Assembly: GCA_030684935.1 (NCBI GenBank)
Contig: JAUXXH010000008.1
Span: 1-64,000 of the forward strand
Source of the DNA: Pseudolabrys sp.
GTDB taxonomy: Bacteria; Pseudomonadota; Alphaproteobacteria; Rhizobiales; Xanthobacteraceae
DNA length: 64,000 nucleotides
Direction: 5' to 3'
Both the position numbers and the translations under genes were made by a program. Positions 36,471-44,700 of this stretch are shown here, in pieces (positions within the stretch are counted from its first letter, which is position 1; each line of letters starts with the position of its first letter). The notes below the pieces were generated by a model. It was not told where the DNA came from. It saw only the letters and a program-made list of their open reading frames with translations, and did no database searches.

Positions 36471-37703
36471 ATGACCGACCCCTACGACGCCCTTGAAACC
36501 CGCGATCCCGCCGCCCGCGCGCGCGAGCAGTTCGCCGCGCTGCCTGCGGCCATCGCCCGCGCCATGACCGCGCCGGGCTGGGCCAAACACCTCGCCGGCG
36601 TCGTCCCGCAATCCGTCACCTCGCGCGCGGCGCTCGCCACATTGCCGGTGATGCGCAAGACCGATATCGCCGCGCTGCAGAAGGAGGATCCGCCGTTCGG
36701 CGGGCTGAACGTCACGCCGCCGGGCCGGGCGAAGCGCCTGCTGATGTCACCGGGACCGATCTTCGAGCCGGAAGGCGAGGGCGCCGACTGGTGGGGTGCG
36801 GCGCGCGCCTGCCATGCCTCCGGCTTTCGTGCCGGCGATATCGTGCACAATGCCTTCGCCTATCATCTGACCCCGGGCGGCTTCATTCTGGAATCCGGCG
36901 CGCGCGCCGTCGGCTGCGCCGTCATCCCCGGCGGCGTCGGCAATACCGAGCAGCAGCTCGAGGCGATCGCGCACTACAAACCGTCCGGCTATGTCGGCAC
37001 GCCCGACTTTCTCAAGATCCTGCTCGATACCGCAGCCAAAACGAACAAGGACGCGTCGTCGTTCAGGCGTGCGCTGGTGTCGGGTGCGGCGCTGCCGGCC
37101 TCGCTGCGCGACGAACTGGGCCAGCGCGGCGTCGCCGTGCTGCAATGCTACGCCACCGCCGAACTCGGCATCATCGCTTATGAGTCGTCGGCCCGCGAAG
37201 GCATGATCGTCAATGAAACGGTGATTCTCGAAATCGTCCGCCCCGGCACCGGCGAGCCGGTTGCCGACGGCGACGTCGGCGAGGTCGTCGTCACCTCGTT
37301 CAATGCCGACTACCCGATGATCCGGCTGGCCACCGGCGACCTGTCGGCGATCTTGCCGGGCGTCTCGCCGTGCGGCCGCACCAATGCGCGCATCAAGGGC
37401 TGGATGGGCCGCGCCGACCAGACCGCCAAGGTCAAGGGCATGTTCGTGCATCCGAAGCAGATCGCCGAGGTCGGCGCGCGGCATCCGCAGCTGGCGCGGC
37501 TGCGGCTGGTGGTCGGCCGCGACAACGAGCAGGACACCATGACGCTGCTGGCCGAATGTGCCGCGCCCGATGCGGCGCTGGAGACTGCGGTCGCGGCGAC
37601 CGTGCAGTCGGTTACCAAGCTCAAAGGTACGGTCCGGCTGGTGGCGCCCGGTTCGCTGCCCAATGACGGCAAGGTGATCGCCGACGAGCGGCCGGCGGGC
37701 TAG
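36471..37703 (+). CDS. Phenylacetate-CoA ligase-like AMP-binding protein
   Basis: The product is 410 residues of the PaaK branch of adenylate-forming enzymes. GYVGTPDFLKILL near residue 175, CYATAELGIIAYES and VVVTSFNADYPMIRLATGDL (adenylation motif) are recognisable, followed by the GRADQTAKVKGMFVHPKQ hinge region. The glycine-rich ATP loop of classical ligases is poorly conserved (LLMSPGPIFEPEGEG), as in several PaaK relatives. It is the last gene of the importer operon. Together with the synthetase at 28565 it suggests two CoA activation steps, perhaps for related acids. The substrate is not known. Confidence 0.87.
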   Translation: MTDPYDALETRDPAARAREQFAALPAAIARAMTAPGWAKHLAGVVPQSVTSRAALATLPVMRKTDIAALQKEDPPFGGLNVTPPGRAKRLLMSPGPIFEPEGEGADWWGAARACHASGFRAGDIVHNAFAYHLTPGGFILESGARAVGCAVIPGGVGNTEQQLEAIAHYKPSGYVGTPDFLKILLDTAAKTNKDASSFRRALVSGAALPASLRDELGQRGVAVLQCYATAELGIIAYESSAREGMIVNETVILEIVRPGTGEPVADGDVGEVVVTSFNADYPMIRLATGDLSAILPGVSPCGRTNARIKGWMGRADQTAKVKGMFVHPKQIAEVGARHPQLARLRLVVGRDNEQDTMTLLAECAAPDAALETAVAATVQSVTKLKGTVRLVAPGSLPNDGKVIADERPAG

Positions 37704-37749
37704 GGCGGCTGCCCTTGACCGCACCCGCGGTTTGCTCCTGATAGCAGCC

Positions 37750-38787
37750 ATGAACGCCGCCGATCCCGCGCACCGCCCTCCCGGTCATCCCGCTCTGCCG
37801 CCGCGCCGCATCGGCGTGCTGCTGGTCAATCTTGGCACGCCGGACGCCACCGATTACTGGTCGATGCGCCGCTATCTGAAGGAATTTCTGTCCGATCCGC
37901 GCGTGATCGAGGAAAACCGCATAAAGTGGTGGCTGGTGCTCAATCTCATCATCCTCACCGTGCGCCCGGGCCGCAAAGGCCGCGACTACGACAAGATCTG
38001 GAATAAGGAGCTCAACGAGTCCTTCCTCAAGACCATCACCCGCTCCCAGTCCGACAAGCTCGGCGCCATGCTGGCAAGCGATCCGCGCCTGCTGGTCGAC
38101 TGGGGCATGCGTTACGGCAATCCGTCGATCGCCTCAAAGCTTGAGGCGATGCAGGCGGCCGGCTGCGACCGCATCCTGCTGGTGCCGCTCTACCCGCAAT
38201 ATGCCGCGGCGACGACAGCCACCGTCTGCGACAAGGCGTTCGAGGCGCTTGCCCGCATGCGCTGGCAGCCGGCGCTGCGGGTGGCGCCGGCCTGGCATGA
38301 CCAGCCGGCCTATATCGAGGCGCTGGCCAATTCGCTGGAGCGCGAGATCGCCAAGCTGACGTTCAAGCCTGACGTCATTATCGCTTCGTTTCACGGCATG
38401 CCGGAAGAATATCTGCAGAAGGGCGATCCCTATTACTGCCATTGCGCCAAGACCGCGCGGCTGCTGCGCGAGCGCATGGGGCTCGACGAAAGCCAGTTGA
38501 TGCTGACCTTCCAGTCGCGCTTCGGCCCGGCCGAATGGCTCAAGCCCTATACCGACGAGACGGTGAAGGCGCTGGCTGGACGGGGCGTGAAGAATCTCGC
38601 CATCATCACGCCGGGCTTTGCCGCCGACTGCCTGGAGACGCTGGAAGAGATCGCCATGGAGAATGCCGAGATTTTCCATCAGGCCGGCGGCGAGAACTTT
38701 GCGGCGATTCCCTGCCTCAACGACTCCCCGGACGGCATGAACGTGATCCGCGACGTGGTCGCGCGCGAACTGCAGGGCTGGGTGTGA
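37750..38787 (+). CDS. hemH: Ferrochelatase
   Basis: The last step of haem synthesis: insertion of Fe2+ into protoporphyrin IX. It has 345 residues. Family blocks are VLLVNLGTPDATDYWSMRRY, the active-site histidine in SFHGMPEEYLQKGDPYYCHC and the C-terminal acidic helix GFAADCLETLEEIAMEN. ATG 37750 gives the usual short alphaproteobacterial N-terminus; an in-frame start 18 bases upstream is possible. It is 46 bases after the ligase gene but unrelated in function, so probably separately expressed. Confidence 0.96.
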   Translation: MNAADPAHRPPGHPALPPRRIGVLLVNLGTPDATDYWSMRRYLKEFLSDPRVIEENRIKWWLVLNLIILTVRPGRKGRDYDKIWNKELNESFLKTITRSQSDKLGAMLASDPRLLVDWGMRYGNPSIASKLEAMQAAGCDRILLVPLYPQYAAATTATVCDKAFEALARMRWQPALRVAPAWHDQPAYIEALANSLEREIAKLTFKPDVIIASFHGMPEEYLQKGDPYYCHCAKTARLLRERMGLDESQLMLTFQSRFGPAEWLKPYTDETVKALAGRGVKNLAIITPGFAADCLETLEEIAMENAEIFHQAGGENFAAIPCLNDSPDGMNVIRDVVARELQGWV

Positions 38788-38801
38788 GGTGAGGGGCTTA
38801 T

Positions 38802-38918
38802 CCCTCCCCTGAAAGGGGAGGGTCGATCGCGCGACAGCGCGATCGGGGTGGGGGGTTATGCCGCCAAGTCCCCACCCGGCTCGCTGTCGCTCGCCACCCT
38901 CCCCGCAAGCGGGGAGGG
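38802..38918. repeat. Palindromic repeat, family C copy 5
   Basis: It begins CCCTCCCCTGAAAGGGGAGG and ends CCCTCCCCGCAAGCGGGGAG; the core contains GATCGCGCGACAGCGCGATC. It lies 15 bases after the hemH stop codon. Following it, 38940-38975 holds three TTAA words with GTTAACC ends. Confidence 0.84.
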
Positions 38919-39048
38919 ATAAGCAGCGCCATCAACACCTCGTTAACCATAGCCCTTTAACGTCCGTTAACCACTTCCCGCCGGCTCCGCGGGGGCGTGC
39001 GCGTTGTTGCGCCCGTCACCAGCCGGTCACAGGAGGCCGAGACAGGAC

Positions 39049-40761
39049 GTGCGGCGCCTTTGTATCCCACGCTTGGCCGCGCCCCGTTGCGCGTGCTGGT
39101 TCGCGGCCGCCGTCATGGCGGGCGCGGCGGTGGAGGCGCATGCCCAGCTCGCCGCGCCCGATCCGCTGTCGCCGCGGCTGAGCGTAGACCAGCGCGCGGT
39201 TCCCGGTTTTCAGCGCTTCGATCAGCCGGCCCAGGCGCAGCTTGGCCAGCCGACCACGTTCACGCCGACGCCCTCCGGCGCCGGCACCACCGGTTTCGAT
39301 TCGACCAACAGCCGCCGGCCGCGCGCCGGTGCGGCGCCGCGCGCGGCGACCGGCACATCGGCCTCAACCGGCCTCGACGCGCAGGCCTCGGTCCCGCCGG
39401 CATCGGCAACGCCACCGCTTTCGCCGTACCAGCTTCCGCCGCGCGGCAGCCCCGCCGCCCAGGCGCGGGCGCAAGTGCCAGGCGCCGGACCGATCGAAGA
39501 CGTCGGCGCCATCCGCGATGCGGCGCGCCGCCGCCGGGCGCGCCTCGACGAGGTCGATCCCTATGCCGCGATCGGCCTGCGCGGCGGCAGCTTCATCTGG
39601 TATCCGGCCATCGAACTGCTCGGCGGCTACGACACCAATCCGGAACGCGGATCGAACGGGAAGGGCGCGTCGCTCTACACCATCGCGCCGGAACTGCGGG
39701 TGCAGTCGGACTGGTCGCGCCACGAGTTCAAGGCCGATCTGCGCGGCAGCTACACCGGTTACAGCCCGGACACCGAGCCGACGCTGAGCCGCCCGGCCTT
39801 CGACGGCCGCGCCGAGGGCCGCGTCGACGTCACGAAGAATACACGCATTGATGCCGGCGCCCGTCTGCTGGTGTCGACCGACAATCCCGGCAGCCCGAAT
39901 TTGCAGGCCGGATTGCAGTCGCTGCCGATCTTCACCACTGCGGGCGGCTCGCTCGGTCTCGGTCACCGCTTCAACCGCTTCGACCTGTCGGTGCGCGGCG
40001 ATGCCGAGCGCACGTCGTATCAAAACTCGAAGCTGACCGACGGCAGCACCGTCAGCAACGACGACCGCAACTTCGATCAATATGCCGGCACGCTGCGCGG
40101 CGCCTACGAACTGTCACCGGGGGTAACGCCGTTCGTCGACGTCACCTCCGACAAGCGCCGGCACGATGTCTCGCCCGATCCGAACGGCTACCAGCGCAAT
40201 TCGACCGGCCTCACCGGGCGGATCGGTTCGACATTCGAACTGTCGCGGCTGCTTGTCGGCGAGGTGGCGCTTGGCTACACCCAGCGCTCCTATGACGATC
40301 CGAGGTTCGGCGACCTGACCGGCCTGATCGGCGACGCCTCGCTGGTCTGGACCGTCAATGCGCTGACCACGGTCAAGCTCACCGCACGGTCGAACGTCGC
40401 GGAATCAACGGTGCCGGGCGTGTCCGGCGTGCTCAACCGCGACGTCGGCGTGCAGGTCGATCACGCCTTCCGCCGCTATCTGATCGGCAGCGTCAAAGCC
40501 GGCTTCGGGCTTGAGAGCTATCGCGGCGTCACGTCGTCGACGGTCACGACCATCGTCTGCGATTGCGTGGTCTCGACCACGACAACGACGGGCGTCGACC
40601 GCGAGGACAAGCGTTTCTGGCTCGGCGCCGGCCTGACCTACAAGTTCAACCGCAACGTCCACCTCAAAGGCGAATTCCGCCAGGAGTGGCTGCGCTCCAA
40701 CGTGCTCGGCAACGACTATACCGCCAGCACGTTCCTGGTCGGCGTGCGCTGGCAGCAGTAA
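39049..40761 (+). CDS. Outer membrane beta-barrel protein
   Basis: The product is 570 residues from GTG 39049, which follows AGGAGG by 12 bases. The signal peptide is MRRLCIPRL...WFAAAVMAGAAVEAHAQ. A proline- and alanine-rich linker of about 100 residues precedes a barrel made of alternating strands (SLYTIAPELRVQSDWSRHEF; YTGYSPDTEP; LGLGHRFNRFDLSVRGDAER), ending in VGVRWQQ. It resembles putative barrel porins (BBP2 type) encoded in many Hyphomicrobiales, sometimes with surface polysaccharide genes. The function is not established. TTG 39004 is in frame but would spoil the signal peptide. Confidence 0.8.
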   Translation: MRRLCIPRLAAPRCACWFAAAVMAGAAVEAHAQLAAPDPLSPRLSVDQRAVPGFQRFDQPAQAQLGQPTTFTPTPSGAGTTGFDSTNSRRPRAGAAPRAATGTSASTGLDAQASVPPASATPPLSPYQLPPRGSPAAQARAQVPGAGPIEDVGAIRDAARRRRARLDEVDPYAAIGLRGGSFIWYPAIELLGGYDTNPERGSNGKGASLYTIAPELRVQSDWSRHEFKADLRGSYTGYSPDTEPTLSRPAFDGRAEGRVDVTKNTRIDAGARLLVSTDNPGSPNLQAGLQSLPIFTTAGGSLGLGHRFNRFDLSVRGDAERTSYQNSKLTDGSTVSNDDRNFDQYAGTLRGAYELSPGVTPFVDVTSDKRRHDVSPDPNGYQRNSTGLTGRIGSTFELSRLLVGEVALGYTQRSYDDPRFGDLTGLIGDASLVWTVNALTTVKLTARSNVAESTVPGVSGVLNRDVGVQVDHAFRRYLIGSVKAGFGLESYRGVTSSTVTTIVCDCVVSTTTTTGVDREDKRFWLGAGLTYKFNRNVHLKGEFRQEWLRSNVLGNDYTASTFLVGVRWQQ

Positions 40762-40774
40762 CGGGTGCGCGGGC

Positions 40775-42160
40775 CTACGCGTGACCCGCGTGGATGACCG
40801 TTTTGAATTCCTCGTCGTTCTTGAAAACCTCGAGGTCGTTATCTTCCGTCACTGAATTCGCCTGCGACGGGTCGAGCATGTTGCGCAACAGAACCCGCGC
40901 CGAACTGTTGGGATCTGGAGACAGTTCGATCGTCTTCTTCACCTCTGCCAGCGCGCGCGCGCGGGCATTCTGCTTGTCAGCTTCGGAACCATTGTTCTGA
41001 GCCAGCCAGGCAAATCGCTGCCCTTCGGCGGCCGCGGTCCATAGCCGTACGAACGGATCGTTGGCGCCATCCGGCCGCGCCAGCAGTTTCGCGGCTATCG
41101 GCAATGCCTTCTGGAAGCTTTCCGGCGCTGGTTCGTAAAGTACCTGAACCAGATCGCGCTTCAGCAGCGCGAGATTGTCGCCTTCCTTCTGTTCGGCCTC
41201 CGCAATCAGCGCCTGCGCGGCTTGGGTGCTGCCCTGGCGCTCGAGCACATCAGCGAGCCGCACCAGATAGTCTTTCTTGTCCGGCTCCTTGGCGATAGCG
41301 TCGCGCAGTGCCTGGTTGGCGGCCTGGAAGTTGCCCGCACGCGCTTGCGCCGAACCCCACGCGGCAAGTTCGGCGCCGGTCTTGAGCGCGCCGTATGGCA
41401 CGCGCAGAAGCTGCTCGTCTTCCGTCGATGACGGCGTGACGTTGGTGCCGCGTCCACCGATCGGCGTTTGCAGCGCCGTCTTGATCGCCGGCTCCTCAAG
41501 GGCCGGTGTCGGGCCGATCACCGCCTCGACATCGGTCAGCAGCGACATCACGCGGGTGCGCGTCTCCAAATAGAGGAAGAGGAATCCGCCGACCAGGGCC
41601 GCGGTCAGCACCAGCATGAACATCACGTCGGCGCCGGGTGCTTCGCTCACACTGGCTTTGAAACGGTTCGCAAGCGATACGACATGGGCATAGATGGTGC
41701 CGGCCTGAACCAGGCTGACGCCGACAATGATCTTGGTCAGCCAGTCGGAAATTTCCTCGAGATTGGAGTTGCCGGCGAAGGCGCGGCCAGGCTGTGCCGA
41801 TCCCTTGCCTGTCGTTGTTGCCGCAGGGGTGGCGCCGGCAGGAGTCGATGCAGCGGGCGAGTTCACCACGACATTGCCTTGCAGCGTCCGCGGAATGCCA
41901 AACAGGAAGCCGAGCAGGCCACCGACGGCCGCGGCCGTCACTGTCAGCGCGGCGAGCACGCTCAGGATAAAGATCGCCCCCTTACCGGTCTGCGAAAACG
42001 CATAAAATGCGATAACGACGGCGACAGCGACAAAGAACCAGATCGCCAGCCTCTCGATCTCCCGGAGCTGTCCTCTCAGGGTATCGCGGGCCCGATCGCG
42101 TTCGTTCTTGGCGGCGTCTCCGCCCGCGCCGGTACCAATGCCGAATGGTAGCGTGACCAT
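40775..42160 (-). CDS. Four-helix membrane protein with TPR-like C-terminal half
   Basis: The product is 461 residues. Helices lie at about 38-58 and 66-92, the second ending in the conserved-looking GFLFGIPRTLQG; a low-complexity Ala/Thr/Pro stretch follows (99-125). NSNLEEISDWLTKIIVG at about 130 precedes helices near 138-160 and 175-198. The cytoplasmic half (about 245-440) is made of paired helices resembling tetratricopeptide repeats, such as AWGSAQARAGNFQAANQALR and DVLERQGSTQAAQALIAEAE. I recognise the LFGIPR plus NLEEISDWLTKI arrangement as recurring in uncharacterised bacterial membrane proteins but know no function. It follows galU on the same strand after an 89-base gap with a hairpin. 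Confidence 0.78.
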   Translation of the reverse strand: MVTLPFGIGTGAGGDAAKNERDRARDTLRGQLREIERLAIWFFVAVAVVIAFYAFSQTGKGAIFILSVLAALTVTAAAVGGLLGFLFGIPRTLQGNVVVNSPAASTPAGATPAATTTGKGSAQPGRAFAGNSNLEEISDWLTKIIVGVSLVQAGTIYAHVVSLANRFKASVSEAPGADVMFMLVLTAALVGGFLFLYLETRTRVMSLLTDVEAVIGPTPALEEPAIKTALQTPIGGRGTNVTPSSTEDEQLLRVPYGALKTGAELAAWGSAQARAGNFQAANQALRDAIAKEPDKKDYLVRLADVLERQGSTQAAQALIAEAEQKEGDNLALLKRDLVQVLYEPAPESFQKALPIAAKLLARPDGANDPFVRLWTAAAEGQRFAWLAQNNGSEADKQNARARALAEVKKTIELSPDPNSSARVLLRNMLDPSQANSVTEDNDLEVFKNDEEFKTVIHAGHA

Positions 42161-42184
42161 GGCCGCCCCCCAGCTTGCCAGTCC

Positions 42185-42206
42185 CCCGCCATGCTACCAT
42201 GGCGGG
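42185..42206 (-). terminator. Hairpin after galU
   Basis: The perfect 9-base arms CCCGCCATG and CATGGCGGG enclose a 4-base loop, 44 bases after the galU stop on the minus strand. No T-run follows, so it may be a terminator that needs help or an mRNA 3'-end stabiliser. Confidence 0.45.
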
Positions 42207-42249
42207 TAAGGCGCGCAACGGGGTGGGTCGGTCCGACCAGCGAGACCGG

Positions 42250-43131
42250 CTACTTCCCGCCCAGCATCCGCTGCATTTCGGCGCGCAATTCCGGCGCGAT
42301 GTCGTCGCGCTCGAGGCCATAGGCGATGTTGGCGGTGAGGAAGCCGATCTTGGAACCGCAGTCGAAGCTGCGGCCGTCGAACTTCAGACCGTAGAACGGC
42401 TGGGTCTTGGCCAGCGTCAGCATCGCGTCGGTGAGCTGGATTTCGCCGCCGGCGCCGGCCGCCTGCTTCGACAGCACCTCGAAGATCTCCGGCTGCAGGA
42501 TGTAGCGGCCGGTGATGCTGAGATTGGACGGCGCATCGGCCGGCTTCGGCTTTTCGACCATGCCGGTGATCGCGAAAGCCTTGCCCTTGGTCTCGCCGAC
42601 GCCGACGATGCCGTACATGTGGACGCGGTCGGTCGGCACTTCCTCGACCGCGATGATATTGGCGCTGGCGTCGAGCGCGTTGGCGGCATCGATCATCTGC
42701 GCCAGGCAGCCGGGCTCGTGCTGCACCAGAACGTCCGGCAGCAGCAGCGCGAAGGGCTCGTTGCCGACCAGTTCGCGCGCGCACCAGACGGCATGGCCGA
42801 GGCCCAGCGGCGACTGCTGGCGGGTGAAGCTGGCGGTGCCGGCTTCGGGAAGGTCCTGCGACAACAGGCTCAGCTCTTCCTTCTTGCCGCGCTCGACCAG
42901 CGTCAGTTCCAGTTCGAACTGGCGGTCGAAATGGTCTTCAATCACGCTCTTGTTGCGGCCAGTGACAAAGATGAAATGCTCGATGCCGGCCTCGCGCGCC
43001 TCGTCGACCACGTGCTGGATCAGCGGCCGGTCGACCACCGGCAGCATTTCCTTCGGCATCGCCTTGGTGGCGGGCAGGAACCGGGTTCCGAGGCCGGCGA
43101 CGGGGAAGATGGCTTTTCTGATGCGGGACAT
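42250..43131 (-). CDS. galU: UTP-glucose-1-phosphate uridylyltransferase
   Basis: Makes UDP-glucose for exopolysaccharide, lipopolysaccharide and glycolipid synthesis. It has 293 residues. The nucleotide-binding start VAGLGTRFLPATKAMPKEML (11-30), the QSPLGLGHAVWCA block near 107 and VEKPKPADAPSNL near 190 are all typical. It starts 159 bases from the divergent transglycosylase gene, so the gap probably contains two promoters. Confidence 0.96.
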   Translation of the reverse strand: MSRIRKAIFPVAGLGTRFLPATKAMPKEMLPVVDRPLIQHVVDEAREAGIEHFIFVTGRNKSVIEDHFDRQFELELTLVERGKKEELSLLSQDLPEAGTASFTRQQSPLGLGHAVWCARELVGNEPFALLLPDVLVQHEPGCLAQMIDAANALDASANIIAVEEVPTDRVHMYGIVGVGETKGKAFAITGMVEKPKPADAPSNLSITGRYILQPEIFEVLSKQAAGAGGEIQLTDAMLTLAKTQPFYGLKFDGRSFDCGSKIGFLTANIAYGLERDDIAPELRAEMQRMLGGK

Positions 43132-43290
43132 GGCGAGGGGGAACTGCCTGGATTGGATTGAAATGGGTCTGCGGATGAGAAAGCATGGGCGCGCGCGTTG
43201 GTCCAGATGGCAGGCCCCATTAACGCCATGGAAACGATATCACTGCACCCATGGGGCTTGGGGCGAAAAGATGTGGGAGCGCCGGCCGCA

Positions 43291-44622
43291 ATGACAGGGA
43301 TACAGCGCCATCTCATGGCCGCCGCCGTTATGGCCGCTTTCAGCGGCAGCGCCGTGGCCAATGAGGATCGCAAAAGCTCGATTACGGGCACGATCCCGCG
43401 CGCTTCGGCCCCGGTCCAGCCGGGCGACAAGGAATGGAGCGGTGAATCCGGCGGTTCCGGTCATCCGCAGATGACGGCTGCGGCGATCCGCGCCGCGGCG
43501 GCGAATTTCCCGCAGTGCATCGAACAGCTATGGCCGCAGGCCGCGCGCCGCGGCATATCGCGCGCCAGTTTCGATGCCCATGCGGCGTCGCTGACCCCCG
43601 ATCTGCGCATCATGGATTTCGTCGACAGCCAGCCCGAGTTCACCCGATCGTTCTGGGACTACCTCGATATCCTGGTCACCGACGCGCGCATCGCCAAAGG
43701 CCGCGAGATGATGGACAAGCACCGCGCCATCTTCGAGGCGGTGGAGCAGACCTATGGCGTCGACCGCTTTGTCGTCGCCGCCATCTGGGGCGTGGAAACC
43801 AGTTACGGCGACATCCGCGGCGACCGCCCGGTGATCCGCTCGACGGCGACGCTGGCCTGCGTCGGCCGGCGGCAGAACTATTTCCGCGACGAGTTTCTGT
43901 CGGCGCTGGAAATCCTGCACCGCGGCGACGTCAAGCCCGACCGGCTGGTCGGCTCCTGGGCCGGCGCCTTCGGCCCGACCCAGTTCATGCCGAGCGCGTT
44001 CAAGCGCGACGCCATGGATTTCGACCGCGACGGCCGCCGCGATCTCGTGGACTCGGTCGCCGACGTGATGGGCTCGACCGCCAACAAGCTCAAGCGCGGC
44101 GGCTGGAAACCAGGCGAAACATGGGGCTACGAAGTCGTGGTGCCGGCGACGTTCGATTTCCTGCTGGCCGAACACGGCCGCACGCTGACGATCCGCGAAT
44201 GGGAGCGGCACGGGCTCCGCCGCGCCGGCGGCCAGGCTTTCCCGCGACCCGATGACCGCGCCTACCTGCTGGTGCCGGCCGGCGTGCAGGGGCCCGGCTT
44301 CCTGATGCTGCCGAATTTCCGCGCCATCATGCGCTACAACCCGTCCGAGGCCTATGCGCTGGCCATCGGTCATCTCGCCGACCGGCTGCGCGGCGGCGAT
44401 GCCTTCGTGCAGGAGTGGCCGCGCTATGAGCGCGTGCTGTCGCGCGCCGAGCGGCTGGAGCTGCAACAGCTGCTGGCGCGGCACGGTTTCGATGTCGGCG
44501 AGCCGGACGGCCGCTTCGGCGCCAAGACCCGCTCGGCGATCCGCGATTTTCAAGCCCGGATCGGCCAGGTTCCCGACGGCTTCGCCTCCGCCGTGGTGCT
44601 GGAGCGGCTGCGCGGCCGCTAG
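43291..44622 (+). CDS. Lytic murein transglycosylase, MltB type
   Basis: Cleaves peptidoglycan glycan strands with formation of 1,6-anhydromuramic acid. It has 443 residues. The signal peptide MAAAVMAAFSGSAVA is within the first 23 residues. The catalytic glutamate is E169 in WGVETSYGD; SWAGAFGPTQFMPSAF is the family substrate-groove block. A C-terminal peptidoglycan-binding domain follows (LQQLLARHGFDVGEPDGRFG, about 390-440). There is no lipobox, so it is soluble and periplasmic, unlike MltB of E. coli. ATG 43291 follows GTGGGAG; frame open to 43198 lacks a ribosome site. Confidence 0.93.
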   Translation: MTGIQRHLMAAAVMAAFSGSAVANEDRKSSITGTIPRASAPVQPGDKEWSGESGGSGHPQMTAAAIRAAAANFPQCIEQLWPQAARRGISRASFDAHAASLTPDLRIMDFVDSQPEFTRSFWDYLDILVTDARIAKGREMMDKHRAIFEAVEQTYGVDRFVVAAIWGVETSYGDIRGDRPVIRSTATLACVGRRQNYFRDEFLSALEILHRGDVKPDRLVGSWAGAFGPTQFMPSAFKRDAMDFDRDGRRDLVDSVADVMGSTANKLKRGGWKPGETWGYEVVVPATFDFLLAEHGRTLTIREWERHGLRRAGGQAFPRPDDRAYLLVPAGVQGPGFLMLPNFRAIMRYNPSEAYALAIGHLADRLRGGDAFVQEWPRYERVLSRAERLELQQLLARHGFDVGEPDGRFGAKTRSAIRDFQARIGQVPDGFASAVVLERLRGR

Positions 44623-44700
44623 GCTAACCACCCCGCCACCTTCGAGTTGACATTTTTCGCGCGCTATTGACCCTGCAAGCCGGCAATGGGCGCAATTGGT

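Noticed and set aside
30549-38918. CRISPR-like array from the repeated GC-rich units
   Set aside because: The units are long palindromes separated by whole genes and not short direct repeats with uniform spacers; no cas genes are present.
38940-38975. Possible CtrA sites (three TTAA words) upstream of the outer-membrane barrel gene
   Set aside because: The spacings are 10 and 6 bases, not the 7 of the TTAA-N7-TTAA consensus; too weak to call.
44647-44652. TTGACA as a -35 box before the DUF459 gene
   Set aside because: No acceptable -10 box at 16-18 bases; a single hexamer is not enough.
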